From Nocardia asteroides (lineage in GTDB: Bacteria; Actinomycetota; Actinomycetes; Mycobacteriales; Mycobacteriaceae), in assembly GCF_900637185.1 (NCBI RefSeq), contig NZ_LR134352.1, positions 5,942,001 through 6,006,000 of the forward strand: a DNA stretch of 64,000 nucleotides, given 5' to 3'. A program made the position numbers and the translations under genes. The notes beneath the pieces are model-generated. The model saw only the letters and a list, made by a program, of their open reading frames with translations, was not told the DNA's origin and ran no database searches. Shown here piece after piece: positions 41,927-51,425 of the stretch; within the stretch, counting starts at the first letter, position 1, and each line of letters opens with the position of its first letter.

Positions 41927-43441
41927 ATGGCGGTAGCGGGGATTCGGCGGCTCGGGCGATCGCTGCGAGCCGGGCGGGTAGGTGTCGCCGTGGCGCTGGT
42001 CCTGGGCATGATGGTCGGGGGTGCGCAGGGAGCGGTGGCGGCCGAGCCCGGGCTCACACCGCTGCGCGCGCAGGGGGCCGCGCTGGTCGACGGGTACGGG
42101 CGAACGGTGCTGCTGCACGGGGTGAACACCGTCGACAAGGACGCGCCGTACCTGCAGGCCGGTGACGGTTTCGCGCTCGACGACGACGCGGCGGCACTGC
42201 TCGCCCGGCACGGATTCAACACCGTGCGGCTCGGGGTGTCCTTCGACGCCCTGATGCCGACCAAGGGCGTCGTCGACACGGCCTACCTCGATCGCGTGGA
42301 GACGGTGGTGGATACCCTTGCCGCGCACGGGATCTACACCCTGCTCGACAATCACCAGGACGGATTGTCCGAGATCTGGCACGGCAACGGGTTTCCCGAA
42401 TGGGCCATCCGGGCCAGGCCGGGTGAGGGTGAGCCGAATCCCGGCTTCCCGCTGTACTACCTGATGCCGAGCATGAACGCCGGGTGGGACGAGGTCTGGA
42501 ACAACACCTACGGCGTCCTCGACCATCTCGGCACGGCGCTGGGCGCGCTCGCCGAGCGGATGAACGGGCGCGCGGGCGTGCTCGGCATCGAACTGCTCAA
42601 CGAACCCTGGCCCGGCACAGCGTTTCTCACCTGCTTCCCGAACGGCTGTCCCGACTTCGACGCCAAGTACCAGCGCGCCCTGCAGCGGCTGACCGACGCG
42701 GTGCGGGCCCGCAACGGCGCGGTGCCGGTGTTCTGGGAGCCGAATGTCACCTGGAACGAGACCATGCCGAGTCACCTCGGCAAGAATCCGCCGATCACCA
42801 GCCCGAACATCGTGTTCTCCCCACACGACTACTGCATCCCCAGCCAGCTGGCCATCTACCTCGGCCTGCCCGAGGAACTGCGCGCGGTGTGCCCGGTGCA
42901 GCAGGACAAGACCTGGTCGAACATCGACGCGTTCACCGGCCGCACCGACATCCCCACGATGGTCACCGAATTCGGCGACGGCGACCCGGCGGTGCTGCGC
43001 AACACCACCACCCGCGCCGACGAACGCTTCGTCGGCTGGCACTACTGGCACTACCGCGGCACCGACGGCGATCCGTTCCGGGGTGAGCTCGGCCGCGAAC
43101 TGGTCCGCACGTACCCGCGCGCCACCGCGGGTACCCCGGAGGCGATGGTGTTCGACTCGGCGACAGGCGATTTCGCCTACCGCTACCGCCCCGGCACGGC
43201 GTCGGCGCCCACCGAGATCTACGTGTCCGACCTGGCCATGCCCGACGGCTACGACGTGCGGGTCACCGGCGGTCACGTCACCTCGCCCGCCGGGGCCAGG
43301 GTGGTCACCGTGGTGGCCGACGGCACCGCGCCGGTCACCGTCCGCGTCCACCGGCCCGGATCCGCCGGCGCCGAGCTGCCCGCCGACGGTGGCAGCGGCT
43401 CCGCCTCGGGATTCCCCTGGTCCACCGGATCAGCGGGCTGA
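41927..43441 (+). CDS. Secreted GH5 endoglycoceramidase-like glycosidase
   Basis: Encodes 504 residues. The signal peptide is AGRVGVAVALVLGMMVGGAQGAVAAE. The barrel shows GVNTVDKDAPY, FNTVRLGVSFDALMP, LDNHQDG, acid/base Glu in LLNEPWPG and nucleophile Glu in VTEFGDG, with a C-terminal beta domain and a Ser/Gly tail. This is the pattern of GH5 endoglycoceramidases, which release oligosaccharide from glycosphingolipids and are known from Rhodococcus. ATG 41927 (GAGGGA upstream) fits the signal peptide. In this organism the natural target could also be a host or environmental glycolipid. Confidence 0.9.
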   Translation: MAVAGIRRLGRSLRAGRVGVAVALVLGMMVGGAQGAVAAEPGLTPLRAQGAALVDGYGRTVLLHGVNTVDKDAPYLQAGDGFALDDDAAALLARHGFNTVRLGVSFDALMPTKGVVDTAYLDRVETVVDTLAAHGIYTLLDNHQDGLSEIWHGNGFPEWAIRARPGEGEPNPGFPLYYLMPSMNAGWDEVWNNTYGVLDHLGTALGALAERMNGRAGVLGIELLNEPWPGTAFLTCFPNGCPDFDAKYQRALQRLTDAVRARNGAVPVFWEPNVTWNETMPSHLGKNPPITSPNIVFSPHDYCIPSQLAIYLGLPEELRAVCPVQQDKTWSNIDAFTGRTDIPTMVTEFGDGDPAVLRNTTTRADERFVGWHYWHYRGTDGDPFRGELGRELVRTYPRATAGTPEAMVFDSATGDFAYRYRPGTASAPTEIYVSDLAMPDGYDVRVTGGHVTSPAGARVVTVVADGTAPVTVRVHRPGSAGAELPADGGSGSASGFPWSTGSAG

Positions 43442-43447
43442 ACGCGT

Positions 43448-43484
43448 CACCGGCCCGCTGCCCTTCCCCGGTAGCGGGCCGGTG
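43448..43484 (+). terminator. Hairpin terminator of the GH5 gene
   Basis: Perfect 12-bp stem CACCGGCCCGCT / AGCGGGCCGGTG with a 13-base loop, 7 bp after the stop. No T-run. The remaining 196 bp to the next gene show nothing certain. Confidence 0.75.
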
Positions 43485-43680
43485 GTGCCCACCGGCGGGC
43501 TCAGACCCAGCCGACATCGTGCGCCTCGATCGTGCCGTCGGCGATCGCCGCCACCAGTTGAGCGTGCACCCGATGCCGATGTGCGGGTGGGACGCCAGAT
43601 TCGCAGCCCCCAGCGGTAGAACGTCCACGGCAAGGCCGGCACCCGGTGGTTGTTAAGCGGGGTCGGCCACGCTGGGCCAC

Positions 43681-44133
43681 ATGAGCACGACGACACCCAC
43701 CCGGCGCTCCGAGCGGACCGGCGGCTACGAGCGCGACGCCGACGGTCGACTGACCTTCGTCCGTGCCGACGGCGCGCTTCCGCAGCGCCCCCGGGACGAA
43801 TTCCCGCTCACCGGACGCACTTCCGACGACGGCGAGACCGGGGTGATCCCCGCCTTCCTCATCGACATGGCGCTGCACGCCGCGATCGGCGTCACCGCCT
43901 GGTACGTCGCCACCGGCACCACCGCCGTCCTCTACGGCATCGCCGCCTGGCTCGGCGCGTCTTTCCTGCACCGCACCGTGGTCCAGCGGTACACCCGCAC
44001 GACGATCGGCAAGTGTTCGTTCGGCCTGCGCCTGCGCCACGCCGACGGCACCTACCCGTCCCTGTGGCAACTGATCCGCCAGTGGTTCCGCGGCGGCTGG
44101 TGCTGCTTCGACATCTTCGGCAGCATCGGATGA
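43681..44133 (+). CDS. RDD-family small membrane protein
   Basis: Encodes 150 residues. A polar N-terminus of about 55 residues precedes two hydrophobic helices (IPAFLIDMALHAAIGVTAW and TTAVLYGIAAWLGASFLH), then RTTIGKCSFGLRLRHADG, the conserved TxGKxxxGLR segment of RDD proteins. Function is unknown; some relatives act in ion transport. It converges with nrdE across a strong terminator. Confidence 0.85.
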   Translation: MSTTTPTRRSERTGGYERDADGRLTFVRADGALPQRPRDEFPLTGRTSDDGETGVIPAFLIDMALHAAIGVTAWYVATGTTAVLYGIAAWLGASFLHRTVVQRYTRTTIGKCSFGLRLRHADGTYPSLWQLIRQWFRGGWCCFDIFGSIG

Positions 44134-44135
44134 AA

Positions 44136-44171
44136 CGAAAGGGCGGCCTCCCCGAGGAGACCGCCCTTTCG
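44136..44171. terminator. Bidirectional terminator between RDD gene and nrdE
   Basis: CGAAAGGGCGG / CCGCCCTTTCG, 11 bp, with inner CCTC / GAGG pairing. The arms end in CTTTCG (plus) and CCTTTCG (minus), so it can serve both genes. Confidence 0.85.
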
Positions 44172-44184
44172 TCACGTGCTCAGC

Positions 44185-46371
44185 TCATAGCATGCAGCTG
44201 ACGCAATTCTCGATTTCGGTCCCCTGCAAGGCCATTTGGCGCAGGCGGATGTAATAGAGCGTCTTGATTCCCTTGCGCCACGCGTAGATTTGCGCCTTGT
44301 TGATGTCGCGGGTGGTGGCGGTGTCCTTGAAGAACAGGGTCAGCGACAGGCCCTGGTCCACGTGCTGGGTGGCCGCGGCGTAGGTGTCGATGATCTTCTC
44401 GTAGCCGATCTCGTAGGCGTCCTCGTAGTACTCGAGGTTGTCGTTGGTGAGATACGGGGCCGGGTAGTAGACGCGGCCGATCTTGCCTTCCTTGCGGATC
44501 TCGATCTTCGACGCCACCGGGTGGATCGAGCTGGTGGAGTGGTTGATGTAGGAGATCGAGCCGGTCGGCGGGACGGCCTGCAGGTTCTGGTTGTAGATGC
44601 CGAACTCCTGGACCGAGGCCTTGAGTTCGCGCCAGTCGTCCTGGGTCGGGATGTGCACGCCGGCGTCGGCGAACAGCTGGGCGACCTTGTCGGTCTTGGG
44701 TTCCCACGCCTGGTCGGTGTACTTGTCGAAGTACTCACCACTGGCGTACTTGGACTCCGCGAAACCTCCGAAGGCGCTGCCGCGCTCCTTGGCGATCAGG
44801 TTCGAGGCCCGGATCGCGTGGTAGACCACGGTGTAGAAGTAGATGTTGGTGAAGTCGACGCCCTCTTCGGAGCCGTAGTGGACCCGCTCGCGCGCCAGGT
44901 AGCCGTGCAGGTTCATCTGCCCGAGGCCGATGGCGTGGGACTCGTTGTTGCCCTGCTCGATCGAGGGCACCGAGTAGATGTGGGTCTGGTCCGAGACGGC
45001 GGTCAGCGCGCGGATCGAGGTCTCGATGGTCTGCCCGAAGTCGGGCGAGTCCATCGCCTTGGCGATGTTGAGCGAACCCAGGTTGCAGGAGATGTCCTTG
45101 CCGACCTTCGAGTACGAGAGGTCGTCGTTGAACTCCGACGGGGTGGAGACCTGCAGGATCTCCGAGCACAGGTTCGAGTGGGTGATCTTGCCCTTGATCG
45201 GGTTGGCCCGGTTCACCGTGTCCTCGAACATGATGTACGGGTAGCCCGACTCGAACTGCAGCTCGGCGATGGTCTGGAAGAACTCGCGCGCCTTGATCTT
45301 CGACTTGCGGATGCGCTTGTCGTCGACCATCTCGTAGTACTTCTCGGTGACGTCGACATCGGCGAACGGCTTGCCGTAGATGCGCTCCACGTCGTAGGGC
45401 GAGAACAGGTACATGTCCTCGTTCTTCTTCGCCAGCTCGAAGGTGATGTCGGGGATCACCACGCCCAGCGAGAGCGTCTTGATGCGGATCTTCTCGTCCG
45501 CGTTCTCGCGCTTGGTGTCGAGGAAGCGGTAGATGTCGGGGTGGTGCGCGTGCAGGTACACCGCGCCCGCGCCCTGGCGCGCGCCGAGCTGGTTGGCGTA
45601 GGAGAACGAGTCCTCGAGCAGCTTCATGATCGGGATGACACCCGAGCTCTGGTTCTCGATCTTCTTGATCGGGGCGCCGTGCTCACGGATGTTGCTCAGC
45701 AGCAGGGCGACACCGCCGCCGCGCTTGGACAGCTGCAGCGCGGAGTTGATGGAGCGCCCGATGGACTCCATGTTGTCCTCGATGCGCAGCAGGAAGCAGG
45801 ACACGGGCTCGCCGCGCTGCTTCTTGCCGGAGTTGAGGAAGGTGGGGGTGGCGGGCTGGAAACGGCCGTCGATGATCTCGTCGACCAGCTTGCTCGCCAG
45901 CACCTCGTCGCCGGCGGCCAGCGTCAGCGCGACCATGACCACACGGTCCTCGAACCGCTCCAGGTAGCGCTTGCCGTCGAAGGTCTTCAGCGTGTACGAG
46001 GTGTAGTACTTGAACGCGCCGAGGAAGGTGGGGAACCGGAACTTCTTGGCGTAGGCCTGCTGGAACAGGCCCTTGATGTACTCACGGGAGTACTGCTCGA
46101 GCACCTCGGTCTCGTAGTAGTTCTCCTTGACCAGGTAGTCCAGCTTCTCGTCGAGATTGTGGAAGAAGACGGTGTTCTGGTTGACGTGCTGGAGGAAGTA
46201 CTGGTGCGCGGCCTCGCGATCCTTGTCGAACTGGATCTTGCCGTCGGCGCCGTACAGGTTCAGCATCGCGTTGAGGGCGTGGTAGTCGAGGACCTCGCCT
46301 GCCTCGCCGCGCACCGCGGACTGCTCTAGGCGGGCAGTCTTGCCGGTCGGTGCTGTGGTTGCTGTTGCCAA
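44185..46371 (-). CDS. nrdE: Class Ib ribonucleotide reductase alpha subunit NrdE
   Basis: Encodes 728 residues, the catalytic subunit that reduces NDPs to dNDPs. Visible: the first active-site Cys in PVSCFLL, the NLCSEI catalytic triad region (Asn, radical Cys, Glu), the second redox Cys in ISCNLGSLN, the Tyr pair near the C-terminus (TLYYIRLRQ) and the swinging-arm Cys pair CVSCML that NrdH re-reduces. The extended ATP-cone of class Ia is absent. The start overlaps nrdI by 46 bp. Last gene of nrdHIE. Confidence 0.97.
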   Translation of the reverse strand: MATATTAPTGKTARLEQSAVRGEAGEVLDYHALNAMLNLYGADGKIQFDKDREAAHQYFLQHVNQNTVFFHNLDEKLDYLVKENYYETEVLEQYSREYIKGLFQQAYAKKFRFPTFLGAFKYYTSYTLKTFDGKRYLERFEDRVVMVALTLAAGDEVLASKLVDEIIDGRFQPATPTFLNSGKKQRGEPVSCFLLRIEDNMESIGRSINSALQLSKRGGGVALLLSNIREHGAPIKKIENQSSGVIPIMKLLEDSFSYANQLGARQGAGAVYLHAHHPDIYRFLDTKRENADEKIRIKTLSLGVVIPDITFELAKKNEDMYLFSPYDVERIYGKPFADVDVTEKYYEMVDDKRIRKSKIKAREFFQTIAELQFESGYPYIMFEDTVNRANPIKGKITHSNLCSEILQVSTPSEFNDDLSYSKVGKDISCNLGSLNIAKAMDSPDFGQTIETSIRALTAVSDQTHIYSVPSIEQGNNESHAIGLGQMNLHGYLARERVHYGSEEGVDFTNIYFYTVVYHAIRASNLIAKERGSAFGGFAESKYASGEYFDKYTDQAWEPKTDKVAQLFADAGVHIPTQDDWRELKASVQEFGIYNQNLQAVPPTGSISYINHSTSSIHPVASKIEIRKEGKIGRVYYPAPYLTNDNLEYYEDAYEIGYEKIIDTYAAATQHVDQGLSLTLFFKDTATTRDINKAQIYAWRKGIKTLYYIRLRQMALQGTEIENCVSCML

Positions 46372-46796
46372 AACAATCCCAATCCCTCTCGGACGCGCGC
46401 GACGTCCTCAGCGGTTCCCATGAGTTCGAAGCGATACAGGTACGGCACCCCGCATTTGCGCGAGATGATGTCGCCCGCAGCGCAATAGGTATCGCCGAAG
46501 TTCGTGTTGCCGGCCGCGATCACCCCGCGCAGCAGGGCGCGGTTGTGCGGGTCGTTGAGGAACTTGGCGACCTGCCGCGGTACGAGGTCCTTGTCGGACC
46601 GTTGTCCCCCCATGACGTGCCGACCACCCCCGTAGGTGGGAGTGATCAGCACGTAGGGTTCGTCGACGCGCAGCGATTCAGCGGTGTGCAGTGGTAGCCG
46701 AGTAGCCGGGAGTCCCAGCTTCTCGACGAAACGACGAGTGTTCTCCGAAGCGCTGGAGAAGTAGACCAGCCCGCCCGGAGTGATCCGCTCGGGCAT
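46326..46796 (-). CDS. nrdI: Flavodoxin-like NrdI
   Basis: Encodes 156 residues. NrdI is the flavodoxin that supplies oxidant for assembling the dimanganese-tyrosyl cofactor of NrdF. The FMN loop is [18 protein letters not shown]; further conserved parts are LITPTYGGG and [18 protein letters not shown]. It lies between nrdH (23 bp upstream) and nrdE, overlapping the latter by 46 bp, which implies coupled translation. Confidence 0.96.
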   Translation of the reverse strand: MPERITPGGLVYFSSASENTRRFVEKLGLPATRLPLHTAESLRVDEPYVLITPTYGGGRHVMGGQRSDKDLVPRQVAKFLNDPHNRALLRGVIAAGNTNFGDTYCAAGDIISRKCGVPYLYRFELMGTAEDVARVREGLGLFWQQQPQHRPARLPA

Positions 46797-46819
46797 GGGC
46801 GCCTCCTTCCGGCGAAGTC

Positions 46820-47053
46820 CTAGGCGGCCGCGACGGCGAGCGACTTGATGCGGTCGGGACGGAAGCCCGACCAGTGATCCTCACCGGCGACGACGACCGG
46901 AGCCTGCAGGTACCCGAGCGCCATGACGTAATCGCGCGCCTCGGCGTTCTCGGAGATGTCGATGATCTCGTAGTCCACCCCGGCCTTGTCGAGGGCCTTG
47001 TAGGTGGCATTGCACTGGACGCAAGCGGGCTTGGTGTACACGGTGACGGTCAT
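46820..47053 (-). CDS. nrdH: Glutaredoxin-like NrdH redoxin
   Basis: Encodes 77 residues. NrdH is the specific electron donor of class Ib reductase. It has the redox motif CVQC in [21 protein letters not shown] in outline, and the [10 protein letters not shown] stretch that marks NrdH against true glutaredoxins. First gene of nrdHIE; a GGAGAGGGAGAA stretch precedes the ATG at 47053. A box pair for NrdR lies 166 bp upstream of the start. Confidence 0.96.
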   Translation of the reverse strand: MTVTVYTKPACVQCNATYKALDKAGVDYEIIDISENAEARDYVMALGYLQAPVVVAGEDHWSGFRPDRIKSLAVAAA

Positions 47054-47218
47054 CTAGGTTCTCCCTCTCCTATGCCTGATCCACAGCCTGTGATCCGTAT
47101 GCAGTGCACGAACGGTGATGCTGCGCAAACTCCTGGATCTGGCGAAGAAAGCCCTGCTCGTAACCCCTTCCCTTGGGCCCGATCAGTGGTGGCTTCACAC
47201 CGTGTTCCAGTACCGAAG

Positions 47219-47265
47219 ACACTACACCTAGTGGCCGACAGATTGGAACAACACAAGGTGTTGCG
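47219..47265 (-). promoter_or_regulatory. Tandem NrdR-like boxes upstream of nrdH
   Basis: ACACTACACCTAGTGG (47219-47234) and AACACAAGGTGTTGCG (47250-47265), starts 31 bp apart, same order and spacing as before nrdF. About 165 bp between the boxes and nrdH form a long leader without visible gene or obvious structure; 47266-47390 is also empty. Confidence 0.78.
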
Positions 47266-47390
47266 AGTCGCACAGATGTAATTCCCACGCGGTAAGTCCC
47301 AGGACGCGCGATCGACACGCTGGGGAAACAGTGGCCCAGATCACGATTTTGCATCCCGGCGAGTCTTCAGCAAACTCGCGGACACAGCGA

Positions 47391-47425
47391 AGGGGCGTCG
47401 CATCCGCGATGGATGCGACGCCCCT
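47391..47425 (-). terminator. Hairpin terminator of the FMN reductase gene
   Basis: Perfect 15-bp stem AGGGGCGTCGCATCC / GGATGCGACGCCCCT, 5-base loop, 20 bp behind the stop. Confidence 0.85.
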
Positions 47426-47445
47426 CGGAAGAGCCGCTCGACAGC

Positions 47446-48015
47446 TTACGCGGTGACGAGCGAGCCGTCCGCCGCGGTCACCAGTTCGTGCACGGTGGCG
47501 CCGAGCTGGGTCAGCGCCTCGGCGTCCTGGGTCGGGTGGGTCTGGCCGAAACGCTCGCCGATGGTGCCGAAGCGCGCGGTGGCGGCCTCGACGACCACAC
47601 CGCCGGCCACGCCGATCGCCTTCACGGTGTCACCGTGGGCCCACTCGGCGGCACGGGGGCTGATCGAGGCGCTCACCACGGCGACGGGCTTACCCTTGAT
47701 CGCACCGGCGGCGTAGGGGCGCGAGGCCCAGTCGATGGCGTTCTTCAGCACGGCGGGCAGGGTGCCGTTGTACTCCGGGGTCACCAGCAGCAGGGCGTCG
47801 GCCTGGGCCACCGCGGCCCGCAGCGCCTCGGCCTGCGCGGGGACGGCGCCGGGTACGTCGAGGTCCTCGTTGTAGAACGGGATCTCGGCCAGGCCCTCGT
47901 AGATCTCGATGTCGACACCCTCGGGAGCGGTCTGCGCGGCGGTTTCGGCCAGCTGGCGGTTGATCGAGCCCGCGCGCAGGCTGCCGACGAGAGTGAGGAT
48001 GCGGGTCTCGGCCAT
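47446..48015 (-). CDS. NAD(P)H-dependent FMN reductase
   Basis: Encodes 189 residues of the flavodoxin-like FMN reductase family. LVGSLRAGSINRQLAE is the phosphate-binding loop, TPEYNGTLPAVLKNAIDW the isoalloxazine/dimer region. It transfers electrons from NAD(P)H to flavin or quinone-like acceptors in the cytosol. It is divergent from a TetR gene with a palindrome between, so it is probably induced by an electrophile or quinone; that inducer class is a guess. Confidence 0.92.
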   Translation of the reverse strand: MAETRILTLVGSLRAGSINRQLAETAAQTAPEGVDIEIYEGLAEIPFYNEDLDVPGAVPAQAEALRAAVAQADALLLVTPEYNGTLPAVLKNAIDWASRPYAAGAIKGKPVAVVSASISPRAAEWAHGDTVKAIGVAGGVVVEAATARFGTIGERFGQTHPTQDAEALTQLGATVHELVTAADGSLVTA

Positions 48016-48065
48016 GTCTGACTCCTGGTGTACTGAGTGGGATGTTCGAAGTTTCATCCGACAAT

Positions 48066-48086
48066 AACCGGACCTCGGTCCGATTA
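48066..48086. promoter_or_regulatory. Operator between FMN reductase and TetR genes
   Basis: CGGACC-TC-GGTCCG (48069-48082) is a perfect core, extended by TAA and TTA on the outside with one unmatched base each side. It lies 17 bp before the TetR start. Confidence 0.75.
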
Positions 48087-48103
48087 CTTCCCGCGGAGGA
48101 CGT

Positions 48104-48760
48104 GTGAGCAGCGTGAGCTCCAGCACACCGAGGTCGGACGAGCCCGCGCTGCTGCCGATCGGTCGACCGCTGCCCGGCAACGCCGAGCCCGTCGAGCGCG
48201 CCGACGCCGCCCGCAACCGCGCGCTGCTGCTCGACGCGGCCCAGCAGCTCGTGCGCGAGCACGGTGTCGACAGCCTGACCATGGACGCGCTGGCCAAGCG
48301 GGCCGGCGTCGGCAAGGGCACGGTGTTCCGCCGGTTCGGCAATCGCACCGGGCTGATGCTGGCGCTGCTCGACCACTCCGAACAGAAGTTCCAGGCCGCG
48401 TTCATGTTCGGACCGCCCCCGCTCGGCCCCGCCGCGGCCCCGGTGGACCGGTTGATCGCGTTCGGCCGCACCCGGCTGCAGAACATCGCGATCGAGGGCG
48501 ACCTGCATCGCGCCGCCGAGGCCAAGGGCCGCTTCGGCGCCGGACCGTTCGCCCTGCACAAGGCCCATGTCGTGCTGCTGCTGCGAGCGGCGGGCGTGGA
48601 CGGCGAACTGCCGCTGATCGCCGACACCCTGCTGTCGGCGCTCTCGGCGGAGCTGGTGACCCACCAGATCGACATCCTCGGTCACACCCGCGCTCAGCTC
48701 GGCGACAACTGGGAATGGCTCGTTCGCCGGGTCGTTTCCCCTGTCGCACACGTAGAGTGA
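48104..48760 (+). CDS. TetR-family regulator of the FMN reductase gene
   Basis: Encodes 218 residues from GTG 48104 (GGAGGA about 4 nt upstream). The DNA-binding part is NRALLLDAAQQLVREHGVDSLTMDALAKRAGVGKGTVFRRFGNRTGL in pieces, followed by a helical sensor. The divergent FMN reductase and the shared palindrome make self- and neighbour-repression likely. The stop is only 6 bp before nadE, which may be partly cotranscribed. Confidence 0.9.
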   Translation: MSSVSSSTPRSDEPALLPIGRPLPGNAEPVERADAARNRALLLDAAQQLVREHGVDSLTMDALAKRAGVGKGTVFRRFGNRTGLMLALLDHSEQKFQAAFMFGPPPLGPAAAPVDRLIAFGRTRLQNIAIEGDLHRAAEAKGRFGAGPFALHKAHVVLLLRAAGVDGELPLIADTLLSALSAELVTHQIDILGHTRAQLGDNWEWLVRRVVSPVAHVE

Positions 48761-48766
48761 GACGGC

Positions 48767-49591
48767 ATGGGGACACTGCGTGAACAGATCATCGCCGAGT
48801 TGGGCGTGCTGCCGGAGATCGAGCCGAAGCAGGAGGTCCGCCGCCGGGTCGACTTCCTCAAGGACTACCTGAACTCCACCCCCGCCAAGGGCTTCGTCCT
48901 CGGCATCAGCGGCGGCCAGGACAGCGCGCTGGCGGGCAGGCTGTGCCAGCTCGCCGCCGAGGAGCTGCGCGCCGAGGGCGGCGAGGCCACCTTCCTCGCG
49001 GTGCGGCTGCCCTACGGCGTGCAGGCCGACGAGCACGACGCGCAGGTGGCGCTGAACTTCGTCGACCCCGACCGGTGCGTCGTGGTGAACGTGAAGCCGG
49101 GCGCCGACGCGGTGGCCGCGGAGGTCGCCGGCGCGCTCGATCACGAGCGGTTACGCGATTTCGTGCGCGGCAACATCAAGGCCCGCGAGCGGATGGTTGC
49201 CCAGTACGCGCTGGCCGGGCAGGAGAACTTGCTGGTGGTCGGCACCGACCACGCCGCCGAGGCGGTCACTGGGTTCTTCACCAAGTTCGGTGACGGCGGC
49301 GTCGACCTGACCCCGCTCACCGGTCTCACCAAGCGCCAGGGCGCGGCCCTGCTGCAGGAGCTGGGCGCGCCGTCCAGCGTTTGGTCCAAGGTCCCCACGG
49401 CCGACCTCGAGGACGACCGGCCCGCGCTGCCCGACGAGGAAGCCCTCGGCCTGCGCTACGCCCAGATCGACGACTACCTCGAAGGCAAGGACGTCACGCC
49501 CGAGGTCGCCGCGCGCGTCGAGCAGGTGTTCACCAACACCCGGCACAAGCGCACGGTTCCGGTCACCCCGCTCGACACGTGGTGGAAGTAG
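48767..49591 (+). CDS. nadE: Ammonia-dependent NAD+ synthetase NadE
   Basis: Encodes 274 residues. It converts nicotinate adenine dinucleotide, ATP and NH3 to NAD+. The ATP-pyrophosphatase loop is [14 protein letters not shown]; later conserved parts are [20 protein letters not shown] and [10 protein letters not shown]. There is no N-terminal glutaminase domain, so it is the short NH3-dependent form as in E. coli, not the long glutamine-dependent type found in mycobacteria. It ends 27 bp before a convergent gene. Confidence 0.96.
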   Translation: MGTLREQIIAELGVLPEIEPKQEVRRRVDFLKDYLNSTPAKGFVLGISGGQDSALAGRLCQLAAEELRAEGGEATFLAVRLPYGVQADEHDAQVALNFVDPDRCVVVNVKPGADAVAAEVAGALDHERLRDFVRGNIKARERMVAQYALAGQENLLVVGTDHAAEAVTGFFTKFGDGGVDLTPLTGLTKRQGAALLQELGAPSSVWSKVPTADLEDDRPALPDEEALGLRYAQIDDYLEGKDVTPEVAARVEQVFTNTRHKRTVPVTPLDTWWK

Positions 49592-49618
49592 CCGACGCGG
49601 CGTGACCCGCGCGCGCGA

Positions 49619-49984
49619 TCAGTCCTCGCAGATCGCGCCGCCGGTCGCGGCGGTCGCGCGCAACAGGTCGCGGACGAGGTCGTAGTCCGGTTCCCCGCGG
49701 AAGCGCAGACAGCTCTTTCCCATGTCCGCGTTCGCGAGCCGGTCCGCGAACGCGGCACGGACGTCGGAGCGCAGCAGGTAGAAGGAGATGTACTGCTTCT
49801 GGCCCGCGAAGGACGCCTCGCCGACGCCGTCGCGCTCGTAGGACGGCATGCCGTAGGCCATCACCTCGGTGAAGCCGGGGAGTTCGGCCAGGCACAGCTC
49901 ACGCAACCGGGTCAGCGGCGCGCGCCGCGCGTCCGGGAGCTGGGCGAGGTAGGTCTCGACGTCGGGCGCCGCGCTCCGGACCAT
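49619..49984 (-). CDS. DUF1801 (YdhG-like) protein
   Basis: Encodes 121 residues: VETYLAQLPDARRAPLTRLRELC, EVMAYGMPSYERDG and GKSCLRFRGEPDYD are typical of the small DUF1801/YdhG fold, whose role is unknown. It starts 5 bp behind moaD on the same strand, so it is cotranscribed with moaA-moaD, but no link to molybdopterin is established for the family. Confidence 0.85.
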   Translation of the reverse strand: MVRSAAPDVETYLAQLPDARRAPLTRLRELCLAELPGFTEVMAYGMPSYERDGVGEASFAGQKQYISFYLLRSDVRAAFADRLANADMGKSCLRFRGEPDYDLVRDLLRATAATGGAICED

Positions 49985-49989
49985 CGCCG

Positions 49990-50232
49990 TCAGCCGCCCG
50001 CGAACGGCGGCAGGACGTCCACGCGATCGCGGAGCATGGCCGTGGGATCGCGGGTGAGCTCGTCACCGATCAGGAAGGCGCAGACGCCGACCAGGGTGTC
50101 GATCTCGGAGCCGTAGGTGGCGGCGAGAGTGGCCCGCAGGTCGGCGACGGTCGCGCCGGTGGGCAGGTCCAGTGATTCGGTGTTCTTGCCGACCGCGTCG
50201 GCGATCGCGGCGAAGTAGCGGACCTCAACCAC
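49990..50232 (-). CDS. moaD: Molybdopterin synthase small subunit MoaD
   Basis: Encodes 80 residues of the ubiquitin-like MoaD/ThiS fold. The C-terminus ends PPFAGG, the di-glycine that carries the thiocarboxylate sulfur for molybdopterin. It starts at GTG 50232, overlapping the moaA stop by 8 bp. Partner is MoaE at 53.6 kb. Confidence 0.93.
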   Translation of the reverse strand: MVEVRYFAAIADAVGKNTESLDLPTGATVADLRATLAATYGSEIDTLVGVCAFLIGDELTRDPTAMLRDRVDVLPPFAGG

Positions 50233-51283
50233 CGATGGCTCCCATCGTGCGTTCCGGAGGGACGAAGCCGGCGGCGTCGATGCCGTGTCCCGCCCATTTC
50301 TGCCACATGGCGCCGCGCCACAGCTCGGCGATCTCGTCGTCGTCGGCGCCTGCCCGCAGTGCGGTGCGCACGTCGAACTCCTGATCGCTGAACAGGCAGG
50401 AGCGCAGCATGCCGTCGGCCGTGAGCCGGGTCCGGTCGCAGCTGTCGCAGAACTTGCGGGTGACGGTGGCGATGATGCCGACCGTGGCCGGTCCGCCGTC
50501 GACCAGCCATTTCTCGGCCGGTGCGGACGGGTCGGCGCGCCCGGCCTCGGTGAGGGTGAACCGCTGACCGAGCACGTCGAGCAGATCGGCGGCGGTCACC
50601 ATGTTGTTGCGTGCCCACTCGTGGTCGGCGTCGAGCGGCATCTCCTCGATGAAGCGCAACTCACACTGTTCGGCCAGGCACCAGGCCAGCAGGTCCGGCG
50701 CCCCGGCCAGGTTCTGGCGCATCAGCACGGCGTTCACCTTCACCGGAGCGAGTCCGGCGTCCCGGGCGACGCGGATGCCGTTGAGCACCGATTCGAGCCG
50801 ATCCCGGCGGGTCAGCCGGGTGAAGTCGGCCCGGTCGACGGTGTCGAGGGAGACATTGACCCGGCTGAGCCCGGCCCGCACCAGGCCGCGCGCCCGGTGT
50901 TCGAGGCCGACGCCGTTGGTCGTCATCGCCAGGGGCGTGCCGGGTACCGCCGCGTGACAGCCCGCGATGATCTCTTCCAGCTCCCGCCGCATCAGCGGTT
51001 CACCGCCGGTGAAGCGCACCTCGCGGACGCCGAGTTCGCGCACGGCCAGCGAGACCAGCCGGACGATCTCCTCGGCGCTGAGCAGTTCCTCGCGCGGGAT
51101 CGGCGGCAGCCCTTCCTCGGGCATGCAGTAGGTGCAGCGCAGCGAGCACTTCTCGGTGATGGAGACACGCAGGTCGCGGGCGACCCGGCCGAAGCGGTCG
51201 ACGAGGAGCGGCGTCTCGGGCCGGCCGTCGAGGGAAGGCCGCTCCGATCGCACAGCGGGTATCCCCATTTCGACCAGCGTCAT
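50225..51283 (-). CDS. moaA: GTP 3',8-cyclase MoaA
   Basis: Encodes 352 residues from ATG 51283. A radical-SAM enzyme making the first molybdopterin precursor from GTP. The N-terminal cluster motif is CSLRCTYC, followed by [12 protein letters not shown]; the second 4Fe-4S cluster uses [18 protein letters not shown], and the tail ends with the required Gly-Gly. It overlaps moaD and is divergent from moeA across 142 bp. Confidence 0.96.
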   Translation of the reverse strand: MTLVEMGIPAVRSERPSLDGRPETPLLVDRFGRVARDLRVSITEKCSLRCTYCMPEEGLPPIPREELLSAEEIVRLVSLAVRELGVREVRFTGGEPLMRRELEEIIAGCHAAVPGTPLAMTTNGVGLEHRARGLVRAGLSRVNVSLDTVDRADFTRLTRRDRLESVLNGIRVARDAGLAPVKVNAVLMRQNLAGAPDLLAWCLAEQCELRFIEEMPLDADHEWARNNMVTAADLLDVLGQRFTLTEAGRADPSAPAEKWLVDGGPATVGIIATVTRKFCDSCDRTRLTADGMLRSCLFSDQEFDVRTALRAGADDDEIAELWRGAMWQKWAGHGIDAAGFVPPERTMGAIGG

Positions 51284-51425
51284 TCCTACAGTATGACCCG
51301 TCCGGGCCGCCGGGAACCGTCGGGAGCGCCGATCCGTCGCCAAGTGGACTACTCACCGCCGGGGCCGGGTCGCGGTGAGCGATCCGGGGCTGACCCGCCG
51401 GTCGGACGGCGATTAGGCTGAGATC

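Noticed and set aside
43485..43680. Gene remnant between the GH5 and RDD genes
   Set aside because: A minus-strand stretch ending IADGTIEAHDVGWV looks protein-like, but it has no family match I recognise and no start in a sound context.
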